A stretch of DNA of 64,000 nucleotides from an uncultured Acidimicrobiales bacterium (GTDB taxonomy: Bacteria; Actinomycetota; Acidimicrobiia; Acidimicrobiales; SZUA-35). The notes under the pieces are model-generated. The model was not told the DNA's origin. It saw nothing but the letters and a program-made list of their open reading frames with translations, and did no database searches. The position numbers and the translations under genes are program-made. Each line of letters opens with the position of its first letter. Position 1 is the stretch's first letter. Where the stretch lies: assembly GCA_937922045.1 (NCBI GenBank), contig CAKZXA010000051.1, forward strand, positions 1 through 64,000, read 5' to 3'. Shown piece after piece: positions 8,676 through 18,787 of this stretch.

Positions 8676-9670
8676 GCAGCGTTCTGACAGTTCACGACGG
8701 TGCGTCCCTTGACCGCGCCGGCCAAGATGTCGCCGGCCAGGTCGGCGACGCCAGCGAGGCCAACCTCGGTCGTCATCGCGTCGAGGCGATCGTTGTCGAT
8801 CACGTCGGCAATTCGGGACCAGACGGTAACCCGTTCGTCGTAGGGGCACATGACCGAATCGATGCCGAGCAGGTTGACGCCTCGCAACAGGAAGGGGATC
8901 ACAGTGGTCGCGAGACCATTACCGCCAGCAAGGCCACAGGCGGCAACCGAGCCTTTGTAGCGCATCTCGGCCAAGATATGGGCCAACGTGTCGCCGCCAA
9001 CCGCGTCGATGCAGCCAGCCCAGCGCTCAGCGAGGAGTGGACGGCTCGGATTCTCCGCAATCTCGTTGCGGTCTAGTACTTCGGCGGCGCCCAGAGCGAC
9101 GAGATCGTCTGTATTGTCTAGCCGCCCAGTGGATGCAACGACATGATGCCCAGCTGATGCTGCCCACATGATGGCGGAGCTGCCGAGGCCTCCCGAGGCG
9201 CCGGTGACGAGAAGGGGCGCATCGGGCCCAGGCACGAGGCCATGCTGTTCCAGCGCCACCAGCGCTTGCATGGCGGTGAAGCCAGCCGTTCCGATAGCCA
9301 TGGCTTGTCGGGTGCTGATTGCGTCGGGGAGAGGCACCAGCCAGTCAGCATTCACACGGGCGCGCTGGGCGTAGCCACCCCAGTGCATCTCGCCAACTCG
9401 CCAGCCGGTGAGCGCCACGCGGTCGCCTGCGTTGTACCGCCCGTCGCTCGATTCGATCACGGTTCCGGCAAGATCGACGCCGGGAACATGCGGGTAGTCA
9501 CGTACAAGGCGCCCGATGCCTTGCAGGACCATGCCATCCTTGTAGTTGAGTGACGACCATTCGACCTCGATGGTCACGTTTCCTTCGGGGAGCTGAGCAT
9601 CGTCGAGGGTTGTTAGCGACGAGGAGACCCCTGAATCGTTCTGTTCCAATACGAGAGCGGTAAAAGCCAT
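8672..9670 (-). CDS. acuI: Acrylyl-CoA reductase-type MDR oxidoreductase (AcuI/YhdH)
   Basis: A 332-residue zinc-independent medium-chain dehydrogenase/reductase. The start region MAFTALVLEQ, the SSLNYKDG motif, HVPGVDLAGTV and the NADPH-binding LLVTGASGGLGSSA are characteristic of the YhdH/AcuI group. AcuI reduces acrylyl-CoA to propionyl-CoA with NADPH, which matters in DMSP degradation and 3-hydroxypropionate metabolism in marine bacteria; that specific substrate is inferred. The ATG at 9670 is preceded at 14 bases by TAGCGT and, 18 bases further, by TTGGCA. It heads a two-gene operon with the serine hydrolase. Confidence 0.85.
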   Translation of the reverse strand: MAFTALVLEQNDSGVSSSLTTLDDAQLPEGNVTIEVEWSSLNYKDGMVLQGIGRLVRDYPHVPGVDLAGTVIESSDGRYNAGDRVALTGWRVGEMHWGGYAQRARVNADWLVPLPDAISTRQAMAIGTAGFTAMQALVALEQHGLVPGPDAPLLVTGASGGLGSSAIMWAASAGHHVVASTGRLDNTDDLVALGAAEVLDRNEIAENPSRPLLAERWAGCIDAVGGDTLAHILAEMRYKGSVAACGLAGGNGLATTVIPFLLRGVNLLGIDSVMCPYDERVTVWSRIADVIDNDRLDAMTTEVGLAGVADLAGDILAGAVKGRTVVNCQNAA

Positions 9671-9678
9671 AGTGCTTG

Positions 9679-9684
9679 ACGCTA
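9679..9684 (-). promoter_or_regulatory. Candidate -10 box (TAGCGT) of acuI with a -35
   Basis: TAGCGT on the minus strand begins 14 bases before the acuI ATG. A TTGGCA hexamer (five of six bases of the consensus -35) lies 18 bases upstream of it, near 9703-9708. This is the best two-part leaderless promoter in the window. Confidence 0.6.
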
Positions 9685-9789
9685 GGACCAATGAGGGCCG
9701 GTTGCCAAGCCACGGCGGCTGGTTCTGGGTTTTGTTCGACGCATCGGCGATGACGACAGGACTGGGATAGGGCGAGGTCACAATGGTGA

Positions 9790-11600
<1,811 letters not shown>

Positions 11601-11601
<1 letters not shown>

Positions 11602-12206
11602 TGGGCTTTGATCTCCTGGCTGGCCTCGACGAGCGTCTAGCCGAACAGAACGGTCGGATCCCAACCGAGGGGTTCACGATGGCGGAGCAGGCGCTCGTTC
11701 ACCGAGGAGCGGTCGTCTCGTTTTATGAAGGCAAGATCGCCGACGCCGCCGGAGCACTGCACGATCGAGACATTATCCGTCACCCCGGCGCGGTTTCTGT
11801 TGCGGCAATCGACGATGCCGGTCGTATCGTTCTGGTCCAGCAGTACCGCACGGCTGTCGACGCGGATCTGCTCGAACTGCCGGCAGGTAAGCGTGACGTC
11901 GCTGGTGAGCCCCCTCACATCACGGCTGCTCGGGAGCTTGAGGAAGAGGTCGGCCTTAAAGCTGGACGCCTCGAACTTTTGTGCAACATCCATCACTCGC
12001 CGGGATTCTGCGATGAGTACGGCTACATCTATTTGGCCTCCGAACTCAGCGACGTGCCCTTGCAGCGACAGGGACCCGAAGAGCAGCTGATGTCTGTCCA
12101 TCGGATAGATCTGGCCGAGGCGGCGCAGATGTGTCTCGACGGACGGATCACCGACGGCAAGTCTCTGGCCGGGATTCTGGCCGCGGCCCGCAAGTTTCAG
12201 GTCTAG
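11601..12206 (+). CDS. Nudix hydrolase, ADP-ribose pyrophosphatase type
   Basis: A 201-residue Nudix protein, probably cleaving ADP-ribose or another nucleoside diphosphate sugar. The Nudix helix is readable as AARELEEEVGLKAG (REUxEExGU core), preceded by LPAGKRDVAGE as in ADP-ribose pyrophosphatases, with the substrate-loop SPGFCDEYGYIYLA downstream. The start ATG shares a base with the pyrG stop. The same adjacency, CTP synthase then ADP-ribose pyrophosphatase, occurs in mycobacteria, which supports the assignment. Confidence 0.9.
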
Positions 12207-12223
12207 GCGGAGGCGTTCTGTCG

Positions 12224-12763
12224 GTGGCTGACGTTCTCCATCTGGCAAAACGGTTTTTTGGGGCTTTGTCGCAACGTCCTCCCGAGGCTGAGGATGAGCG
12301 TTGGGCGCTCGATCAGCTGATCGAAGCTGAGGTCGGTGTTTGGTCGCAGATGTCGAATCCCGATCGCCGCCACGCAATCGAGGTGGCGCGCCTTGTCGAT
12401 ACGGCGTTGGCCACCAGCACCTCGACGAGTGCAGGCGTGGAGCGCCGAACCGTGTTGGCCGCTGCGCTCCTCCACGACAGCGGCAAGGTGCTATCAGACT
12501 TTGGTACCTATGCCAGGGTTGGAGCGACGCTTGTGTGGGCGACCCTCGACGATGATGTAGCCCGGCGATGGTCGAGCGGTTCGGGGCTCCGGCGACGGTT
12601 AGCCGACTACCGCCTCCACCCAGAGCTGGGCGCCGACCGGTTGGCGGCCGGGAACTCCGACGCCTTTGTCGTGGCCTGGGCTCGTGAGCACCACCTCGCT
12701 CCGTCGAGCTGGACGACTGATGCAGCGCTTGGGTCGATCCTCAAACGTTGCGACGACGACTGA
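12224..12763 (+). CDS. HD-domain phosphohydrolase-like protein
   Basis: A 179-residue protein with an HD-type metal-binding core: an upstream His in RRHAIEVARLV, the HD pair in AALLHDSGKV, and a later AREHH. This is the pattern of HD hydrolases acting on phosphomonoesters or nucleotides; the substrate is unknown. Start is taken as GTG at 12224, ten bases after a ggcggagg Shine-Dalgarno. It follows the Nudix gene by 17 bases, so the operon is pyrG-Nudix-HD. Confidence 0.75.
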   Translation: MADVLHLAKRFFGALSQRPPEAEDERWALDQLIEAEVGVWSQMSNPDRRHAIEVARLVDTALATSTSTSAGVERRTVLAAALLHDSGKVLSDFGTYARVGATLVWATLDDDVARRWSSGSGLRRRLADYRLHPELGADRLAAGNSDAFVVAWAREHHLAPSSWTTDAALGSILKRCDDD

Positions 12764-12951
12764 GTCCTAAGGGGTAGGTCTCGTCACCGAATCGCCTTGG
12801 AATCCTCATCGAAGCGCAGCGTCGCTCATTTCAGGTGTCGGATTGATGATCTTCAGGATCCATTTCCCCTGAATCTAGGCGATTTGATCTGATCGGCGTT
12901 GCTTGCTGATGCGACGATCATCACAAAACGGCCGATATTTCCGCCATGGGG

Positions 12952-12979
12952 TTGCGGGCGGTCCGAGTTGAACTACGCT
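12952..12979 (+). promoter_or_regulatory. Candidate livK promoter
   Basis: TTGCGG (12952-12957) and TACGCT (12974-12979) are 16 bases apart, 57 bases before the livK ATG. This would give a leader of about 50 bases containing the ggggaggg Shine-Dalgarno. The remaining 12764-12951 shows nothing recognisable. Confidence 0.5.
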
Positions 12980-13035
12980 ACGGCGACGGCACCGAATTTC
13001 CGTCGCGTGCCCCTGTTCAACCCTGGGGAGGGTTT

Positions 13036-14466
13036 ATGTCCACGAAGAAACTCTGGCGGCTGCTAGCGCTGCTGTTCGCCTTTGCTTTGATCGGTGCCGC
13101 TTGCGGCGCTGATGAGGCTGTCGACGATGCAGTTGATGCTGTCGACGAAGCGGCTGATGACGTAGCTGATGCTGCCGATGACGCCATGTCTGATGAGGAT
13201 GAAGATCACTCTGACGACGACTCCATGGAAGAAGAAGACGACTCGATGGAAGAGGATGACGGCGCTGCAATGGCCGACACCGGTTCCGAAGAGGCAGCTC
13301 CTAGCTGTTCCGGCGAGAGCGATGGCCAGCTGGCCATCGGTGGCATCCTGCCTGAGACGGGCAACCTTGCCTTCCTCGGCCCGGCCGAATTCGCCGGCGC
13401 TGAACTCGCTGCTGCCGAGGTCAATGCCGCTGGTGGCGTGCTCGGCCAGGATGTTCTCTGGCTCGAAGGTGACTCTGGCGACAACGGTGACGTTGCTAAC
13501 CAGACCGTCGATCGCCTCATCGGCGACGTCGATGCCTTCCTGGGCGCCGCTTCTTCCGGCGTTTCTTTCACCGTGATCGACAAGATCACCGGTGCCTGCA
13601 AGATTCACTTCTCGCCAGCCAATACCTCTCCTGATTTCACCACCAAGGACCCCAACGAGCTGTACTTTCGTACCGCTCCGTCCGACGTGCTTCAGGGCCG
13701 AGTGCTCGCCGACCTGATCGTGGCCGAAGGTGCCGGCACCGTCGCCATCATGGCGCTGCAGGATCCTTACGGTGAAGGCCTTCTCAAGTACACTCAAGAG
13801 CCGCTGGCTGACGCTGGCGTCGAGGTAGTTGAGAGCTTCGTTTACGATCCAAAGGCCCCCAGCTTTGATGCTGAGGTCGAGAAGATGGTTGCTGCCGCTG
13901 CCGACGCTGTCGTCGTCATTGGTTTCGATGAGACCTCTTCCATCCTTACCGGCATGTTCGAAGCTGGCGTCACGCCGGACACCACGAGCATGTACCTCGT
14001 CGATGGCAACATCGGTAACGCCCTGGGTGAGAAGTTCTCCGAGGCCGGCATTCTGAGCGGGATCAAGGGCACCTTGCCTACGGCCCAGCTCGGTGACGAC
14101 TTCAAGAACCGCATGCTCGAGGTTGATCCCGAGCTCATCGACTTCTCCTACGGTCCTGAGACCTACGACGCCTTCATCATCATGGCCCTGGCTGCTGAGG
14201 CCGCCGGTACCGATGATCCGGCCGAGGTTGCCAAGCGCATCAACGGTGTAACCGGTGGCGGCGAAAAGTGCACCAGCTTCGCTGAGTGCAAGGAACTGAT
14301 CGCAGCTGGAACCGAGATCGACTACGACGGCCCGTCTGGTCCCCAGGACTTCAGCCAGGCCGGCGAGCCGACCGAGGCCAGCTTCGCCATCCTTTCCTAC
14401 GCTGACGATGCCAACACCATCGATGATTCGTTGACTGAGTTCCGTTTCGCCAAGATTGGCGGCTAA
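13036..14466 (+). CDS. livK: ABC transporter substrate-binding lipoprotein (LivK family)
   Basis: A 476-residue periplasmic-binding-fold lipoprotein for branched-chain amino acids or related solutes. Residues 1-23 are a lipoprotein signal, with the lipobox LIGAAC giving a lipidated Cys. Residues about 25-95 are an acidic Asp/Glu/Ala/Ser linker, then the type I binding fold follows (LAIGGILPETGNLAFLGP, FLGAASSGVSFTV). A strong ggggaggg Shine-Dalgarno selects the ATG at 13036. The partner permease and ATPase genes (livHMGF) lie on the other strand from 16202. A terminator follows directly. The 470-codon open frame on the opposite strand is composition-driven. Confidence 0.92.
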   Translation: MSTKKLWRLLALLFAFALIGAACGADEAVDDAVDAVDEAADDVADAADDAMSDEDEDHSDDDSMEEEDDSMEEDDGAAMADTGSEEAAPSCSGESDGQLAIGGILPETGNLAFLGPAEFAGAELAAAEVNAAGGVLGQDVLWLEGDSGDNGDVANQTVDRLIGDVDAFLGAASSGVSFTVIDKITGACKIHFSPANTSPDFTTKDPNELYFRTAPSDVLQGRVLADLIVAEGAGTVAIMALQDPYGEGLLKYTQEPLADAGVEVVESFVYDPKAPSFDAEVEKMVAAAADAVVVIGFDETSSILTGMFEAGVTPDTTSMYLVDGNIGNALGEKFSEAGILSGIKGTLPTAQLGDDFKNRMLEVDPELIDFSYGPETYDAFIIMALAAEAAGTDDPAEVAKRINGVTGGGEKCTSFAECKELIAAGTEIDYDGPSGPQDFSQAGEPTEASFAILSYADDANTIDDSLTEFRFAKIGG

Positions 14467-14506
14467 GTAACTCACGCTCTTTGAGCAGTAGTACGTAATG
14501 CGCTGA

Positions 14507-14537
14507 GTGGGTCGGACCTGTTGGTCCGGCCCACTTT
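14507..14537 (+). terminator. Intrinsic terminator after livK
   Basis: Perfect or near-perfect 12-bp stem, gtgggtcggacc (14507-14518) with ggtccggcccac (14523-14534, one G-U), four-base loop, then ttt. It separates livK from the channel-like gene. Confidence 0.85.
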
Positions 14538-14550
14538 GCCGTTTTGGCTC

Positions 14551-14556
14551 TACGAT
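14551..14556 (+). promoter_or_regulatory. Candidate -10 box (TACGAT), leaderless
   Basis: TACGAT begins 14 bases before the GTG at 14565 and directly follows the livK terminator. There is no Shine-Dalgarno. Confidence 0.5.
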
Positions 14557-14564
14557 TGGTGTCG

Positions 14565-15737
14565 GTGAAGGGTCTGGTCATCACGATTGGGTTGTTGCTC
14601 GTCGTCTCGGTGAGCGCCGACATGGTCAATACGCTTGTAACCACCAACACGCACCGTGGGCGGTGGTGGCTGACCGAGGTCTTGTACCGCCGGACGTGGC
14701 GTTTCCTGAGGGCGGTCGGGAACTGGCTTCCAACAGTGGCGGCACGAGAGGCCGTTCTCGGCTTCTTTGCCCCGGTGTCGGTGCTCTTGCTGCTCATTGC
14801 CTGGGTAGTGCAGCAGGTGGTCGGGTTCGGGTTGATCTGGTGGGGGATCGGCGCGGTTGGCCAAGACGCAACCTTGATCGACTCGATCTACTATTCCGGG
14901 GTTGTTTATCTCACCCTGGGGTTCGGCGAACTGGTGCCATCGAGCATCGTACCTCGCCTAGGAGCCCTGGTAGAGGCCTTCTCTGGCGTTCTGACCACGG
15001 CGATGGTGATCGGTTACTTGCCCTCGCTCTACGGCGCTTACAGCCAGCGAGAGCAGAAGTTGATGACTCTCGACGATGGAAGGGAAGAGCGAATATCGCC
15101 GACCAACCTTCTCATGAGCCGAGCCCCCACCGCTGAGGTTGACGACGTTCTGCGCTTTTTCGAAGGGTGGGAGGAGTGGGTGGCTAATGTCATTGAGACC
15201 CACACGACCTTTCCCATGCTGAAGCTCTTCCGGTCGAAGCACTCGGGTCAGAACTGGGTTACCGCCCTAGGTGTTGTCACCGACGCCGCCCTGCAATGCC
15301 AGCTCATCCATGGTGCTCGGGATCGGGCACCCTATTGGCTGTTGAGGCGTTCGATCCACCTCTTCGACGAATTGACCGAAGGCGTTGACCTGAGCGACTA
15401 TCGCCGACGGCTGGACGCCTTCTACGAGGAGGACCGTGATGAGGCCGGTCAGGTGCTGTTTCGCACGCTCTATCAGCAGCTGGAGAACCACGGCTTTGAG
15501 CTGGTGTCGCTCGAAGAGGGACGGCAAGAAACTCGCCAGCTGCGCCGCCGCTACGATGCCCAGATGGAATATCTGATTGACGAGCTACAGGCTCCGCGTG
15601 GGTTTTGGGGGCACAAGGTGGGAATACGCAACATGCGTCAAACCCGACAAGCTCGTCAACTGGCCGAGGACATAGCTACACCTCGTGAGGACCTCACGGG
15701 ACCAGAAGCCGGAGACGACAGCCGACGTGGTCTGTAG
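14565..15737 (+). CDS. Two-pore-helix ion-channel-like membrane protein
   Basis: A 390-residue protein with three or four hydrophobic segments in the first 160 residues (MKGLVITIGLLLVVSVS; FFAPVSVLLLLIAWVV; the pore region; ALVEAFSGVLTTAMVIGY). Between the last two lies SGVVYLTLGFGELVP, which aligns with the K+ channel pore and filter, TLGFGE in place of TVGYGD. The C-terminal 230 residues are cytoplasmic, helical and charged, with no recognised nucleotide-binding domain. Upstream in-frame TTG (14544) and GTG (14559) codons exist; GTG 14565 is chosen from the TACGAT spacing. The stop lies inside a 27-bp tandem duplication. Confidence 0.7.
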   Translation: MKGLVITIGLLLVVSVSADMVNTLVTTNTHRGRWWLTEVLYRRTWRFLRAVGNWLPTVAAREAVLGFFAPVSVLLLLIAWVVQQVVGFGLIWWGIGAVGQDATLIDSIYYSGVVYLTLGFGELVPSSIVPRLGALVEAFSGVLTTAMVIGYLPSLYGAYSQREQKLMTLDDGREERISPTNLLMSRAPTAEVDDVLRFFEGWEEWVANVIETHTTFPMLKLFRSKHSGQNWVTALGVVTDAALQCQLIHGARDRAPYWLLRRSIHLFDELTEGVDLSDYRRRLDAFYEEDRDEAGQVLFRTLYQQLENHGFELVSLEEGRQETRQLRRRYDAQMEYLIDELQAPRGFWGHKVGIRNMRQTRQARQLAEDIATPREDLTGPEAGDDSRRGL

Positions 15738-15777
15738 ATGAGCCATGACAGAAGTGGTCTGTAGATGAGCCATGACA
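15727..15777 (+). repeat. 27-bp tandem duplication at a gene junction
   Basis: 24 identical bases occur at 15727-15750 and 15754-15777 (period 27). Each copy carries a TAG stop followed directly by ATG. The first copy ends the channel gene and opens an eight-codon micro-ORF (MSHDRSGL) that stops just where the second copy starts the next gene. Confidence 0.9.
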
Positions 15778-16190
15778 TGAGTAGGCGACAAAACAGCGAT
15801 CTGGCGAACCGTGGCTTCTCGCGCCGATGGGTAGGGCTCTCAATGATCGTTTTTGTGGCCGCTGAAGTGCTGATTGGAGGGGTGCTTGGCGAGCTTATCG
15901 CAGGCCGCATGTTGTCGATCAACACCAGCTTCCTACTTCAGGGTCTGTTGAACCTGGCCGGCTTCGTCGTTGGTGGATTCGTTGTCGGAGTGATCTCACC
16001 AGGGCGCCGTGTCGCTGAGCCTGCCATGGCGGGCTTCGCCACCATCGTTCTGATAGCGATCCTGTCCGTCTTCGTGCCCTTCCGCTACATGGGCTACCGA
16101 GGTTCGTCGCTTCTCCTCGCCGGCGCTATCGCTGCTGGCCTAGCCGCTCTAGGAGCGACATGGGGTGAGCGTCTAACCGGCAATGGGTGA
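15765..16190 (+). CDS. Small four-helix membrane protein
   Basis: A 141-residue integral membrane protein with four predicted helices (about residues 22-45, 52-75, 85-107 and 115-132) and a short positively charged N-terminus. It resembles TIGR04086/DUF3792-type putative membrane proteins only in general character, so the function is unknown. Its start lies in the second copy of the 27-bp duplication, and the TAG of the preceding micro-ORF abuts its ATG, which suggests coupled re-initiation. It converges on livF with a 11-base gap. Confidence 0.65.
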   Translation: MSHDMSRRQNSDLANRGFSRRWVGLSMIVFVAAEVLIGGVLGELIAGRMLSINTSFLLQGLLNLAGFVVGGFVVGVISPGRRVAEPAMAGFATIVLIAILSVFVPFRYMGYRGSSLLLAGAIAAGLAALGATWGERLTGNG

Positions 16191-16201
16191 GAGCGCCGTG
16201 G

Positions 16202-16930
16202 TTAGGCCTGGGCCAGTGTCCCGAGATAGAGCTCTATGACCTTCGGATCGTTGAGCAGGTTGCGTCCGGTATCGGTGTAGGCGTTGGTGCCCTGGTCGAG
16301 CACATAGCCCCGGTCACAGATCTGCAGACAGCGTCGAGCGTTCTGCTCGACCATCACGATCGAGATGCCAGCGCTGTTGATTCGCTTGGTGTTGACGAAG
16401 ACCTGGTCTTGGAGGGCGGGGGAGAGGCCAGCCGACGGCTCGTCGAGCAGAAGAATCTGGGGATCCATCATAAGGGCCCGCCCCATCGCCAACATTTGGC
16501 GCTCGCCACCTGAGAGCGAGCCAGCGCGTTGCTTGCGACGCTCGGCGAGTCGAGGGAACATGTCGGCAACAACGGCGAAACGTTCGTCGAATCGGGATGG
16601 GTCCAAATACATGCCCATCTCGAGATTTTCCTCGATCGTCAAGCTGGGGAAGATGTTCTCGTTCTGAGGAACGAAACCGACGCCTCGGGAGACGAGTTCG
16701 TGGGCTTTCATGCCGGTGATGTCTTGGCCGTCGAGCGTAACGCTGCCTTCACGAACCGGGATGAGGCCGAAGAGTGTCTTCAGCAGGGTTGACTTCCCTG
16801 CACCGTTTGGCCCGACGATACCGATGAGTTCGCCTTCGGCGACCTCGAGGCTGCAGCCATTGAGAATGTTGACCTCGGGTACGTAGCCAGCGGTCACACC
16901 GTCGACGTGGATGAAGTGCTCGGATGCCAT
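16202..16930 (-). CDS. livF: Branched-chain amino acid ABC transporter ATPase LivF
   Basis: A 242-residue ABC ATPase. Walker A is GIVGPNGAGKSTLLK, the signature is GSLSGGERQMLAMGRAL, and Walker B is ILLLDEPSAGLSP, followed by the LivF-type VMVEQNARRCL switch region. The ATG at 16930 is preceded by gaggaggag at good spacing and does not overlap livG, so it is preferred over an upstream in-frame ATG at 16954. It is the last gene of livH-livM-livG-livF. Confidence 0.93.
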   Translation of the reverse strand: MASEHFIHVDGVTAGYVPEVNILNGCSLEVAEGELIGIVGPNGAGKSTLLKTLFGLIPVREGSVTLDGQDITGMKAHELVSRGVGFVPQNENIFPSLTIEENLEMGMYLDPSRFDERFAVVADMFPRLAERRKQRAGSLSGGERQMLAMGRALMMDPQILLLDEPSAGLSPALQDQVFVNTKRINSAGISIVMVEQNARRCLQICDRGYVLDQGTNAYTDTGRNLLNDPKVIELYLGTLAQA

Positions 16931-16934
16931 GTCG

Positions 16935-17798
16935 TTACTCCTCCTCGTCATCAAAGGTCAGATCTTCGTCGTGATGCGATCCGAGATAGGCATCGATCAC
17001 TTGCCGATTCTTGCCAATTTCTTCGTGGGTGCCCTCGGCGATGATCTTGCCCTCGGCCATCACCACCACCCAGTCGCTGATATCTCGAACAACGTCCATA
17101 TCATGCTCGACGAAGACGACGGTGCGTCCCTCGTCTCGGAGCTCCTTGACATGGCCGAGCAGGGATTGGGTGAGGGCCGGGTTAACACCGGCCATCGGCT
17201 CATCCAGCATGATGAGGTCGGGCTCGGTCATCAGAGCTCGAGCCATTTCTAGAAGCTTTCTCTGGCCGCCGGAGAGGCCGCCTGCGAACTCCTCACGCAT
17301 GTGATCCATCTTGAACCGCTTGAGCAGAGCGTCGGCACGCTCCTCGTTGGCCCGCTCTTCGTCTTTCCAGCCTCGCATCATGGCCCGGAAGAGGTTCTCG
17401 CCCTTCTGGTTCTGGGCACCTAGCTTCATGTTCTCAATGACCGACAGTCGGGCCAGAGCCTTGGTCAGCTGGAAGGTGCGAACCATGCCTTTGAGGGCAA
17501 CCTTGTGCGGCGCCAGCGAAGACATCGGCTCACCGTTGTAGGACCAGCTTCCAGCGTCGGGGGCATCGAAACCAGTGATCAGGTTGAAGAACGTCGTCTT
17601 GCCAGCGCCATTGGGCCCGATGAGGGCGGTTATCTTGTTGCGCTGAATCTCAAGATGGTCGACGTCGACCGCGGTCAGGCCACCAAAGGTACGGCGAATA
17701 CCGTCGACGACGAGAATCGGGTCGCTCTTCTTCGAGCCCGGTGTGCTCTCGGGCCGGTCGGCGCCCCAGGCTGTTTCAACTTCACTTGCGCTAGACAT
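16935..17798 (-). CDS. livG: Branched-chain amino acid ABC transporter ATPase LivG
   Basis: A 287-residue ABC ATPase, with Walker A ALIGPNGAGKTTFFN, the LivG/LivF-type FQLTKALARLSVIENM region, signature GGLSGGQRKLLEMARAL and Walker B LIMLDEPMAGVNP. About 25 hydrophilic residues precede the domain, and the last dozen residues are acidic (DEDLTFDDEEE). Its start overlaps the livM stop by eight bases. Confidence 0.93.
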   Translation of the reverse strand: MSSASEVETAWGADRPESTPGSKKSDPILVVDGIRRTFGGLTAVDVDHLEIQRNKITALIGPNGAGKTTFFNLITGFDAPDAGSWSYNGEPMSSLAPHKVALKGMVRTFQLTKALARLSVIENMKLGAQNQKGENLFRAMMRGWKDEERANEERADALLKRFKMDHMREEFAGGLSGGQRKLLEMARALMTEPDLIMLDEPMAGVNPALTQSLLGHVKELRDEGRTVVFVEHDMDVVRDISDWVVVMAEGKIIAEGTHEEIGKNRQVIDAYLGSHHDEDLTFDDEEE

Positions 17799-18783
17799 CG
17801 AACGCCATCTCCCTCTTGTCGCCGAATATGCCCTGGGGGCGGTAGAGCATGAGCAGCATCAGACCGACTCCGAGGAGAATAAACCGCATAACACCAACTT
17901 CGGTACCGCTGATGAACCACTCGGGAATCCACCCGGCGGATTGGGCGCCACGGATGAGGCCATCGGTGAACTGGAGAAGAGCGATGAAGATGATCGAACC
18001 GACAACGGGTCCCCAGAGCCGCGCGGTCCCACCGAGGATCAGAGCCGCATAGGCGAAGAAGGTTTTAGGTGGACCAAGATCTTGAGGACTCGGCTGGACC
18101 GAACCGGTGGAAATGGCGAGCATCATGCCAGCCAAAGCGCCGAATATGCCACCGATAATAAGGCTCTGCATCTTGATGCTGTAGGCGTTCTTGCCGAGAG
18201 CGCGGGCTGCGTCCTCATCCTCGCGAATCGCCTTCAACACTCGGCCCCACGGACTGTTCACGACGAGATAGCAGAATCCGATTCCGAGGAGAACCAGAAC
18301 CCATCCCAAGATGATGGCCCACATAGTTCGAGGCAAGAAGCTGAACGGTCCGAATTTGATCGACTCGGTGAACGGGTTGAGGTCATAGAAGTCGGAACTG
18401 AAACCGTTGATGCCGTTCGAGCCTCCGGTGATGTCGCTCAAGCTTGTGGCTCGAACCAGAAACCGAACGATCTCGGCTGCGGCGATGGTCACGATGGCCA
18501 GATAGTCGGCTCTCAGACGCAGCGTTGGAGCGCCGAGGGCCAAGGCGAAGACCACAGCGGCCAAGATGCCGAAGATAACGCCGGTCCATAGCGGCCAACC
18601 GAAGGCAAAGACCGGCACGGCGAGGCCGTAAGCGCCCATGGTCATGAAGCCGGCTTGGCCGAAGTTGAGCAGGCCCGTGTACCCGAAGTGGATGTTCAGG
18701 CCGATGGCTGCCAGGGCAAAGATGGCGGCCTCGGGGGAGACAGCAGCTTGAAGGGCGTTGACGATGATGCTTTGAAAGTCCAT
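17791..18783 (-). CDS. livM: Branched-chain amino acid ABC permease LivM
   Basis: A 330-residue permease with about eight to ten hydrophobic segments. The family signatures are present: LNIHFGYTGLLNFGQAGF near the N-terminus and GRVLKAIREDEDAARALGKN, the EAA-like cytoplasmic loop that contacts the ATPases. The frame stays open upstream into livH, but ATG 18783, four bases after the livH stop, gives the family length. It forms the membrane channel with LivH. Confidence 0.92.
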   Translation of the reverse strand: MDFQSIIVNALQAAVSPEAAIFALAAIGLNIHFGYTGLLNFGQAGFMTMGAYGLAVPVFAFGWPLWTGVIFGILAAVVFALALGAPTLRLRADYLAIVTIAAAEIVRFLVRATSLSDITGGSNGINGFSSDFYDLNPFTESIKFGPFSFLPRTMWAIILGWVLVLLGIGFCYLVVNSPWGRVLKAIREDEDAARALGKNAYSIKMQSLIIGGIFGALAGMMLAISTGSVQPSPQDLGPPKTFFAYAALILGGTARLWGPVVGSIIFIALLQFTDGLIRGAQSAGWIPEWFISGTEVGVMRFILLGVGLMLLMLYRPQGIFGDKREMAFDV

Positions 18784-18787
18784 AGGT

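Noticed and set aside
13063-14475. 470-codon open frame antisense to livK
   Set aside because: It is the mirror of the real lipoprotein gene, created by the codon bias (GNN-rich codons); livK has a signal peptide, Shine-Dalgarno and family motifs, while the antisense translation has none.
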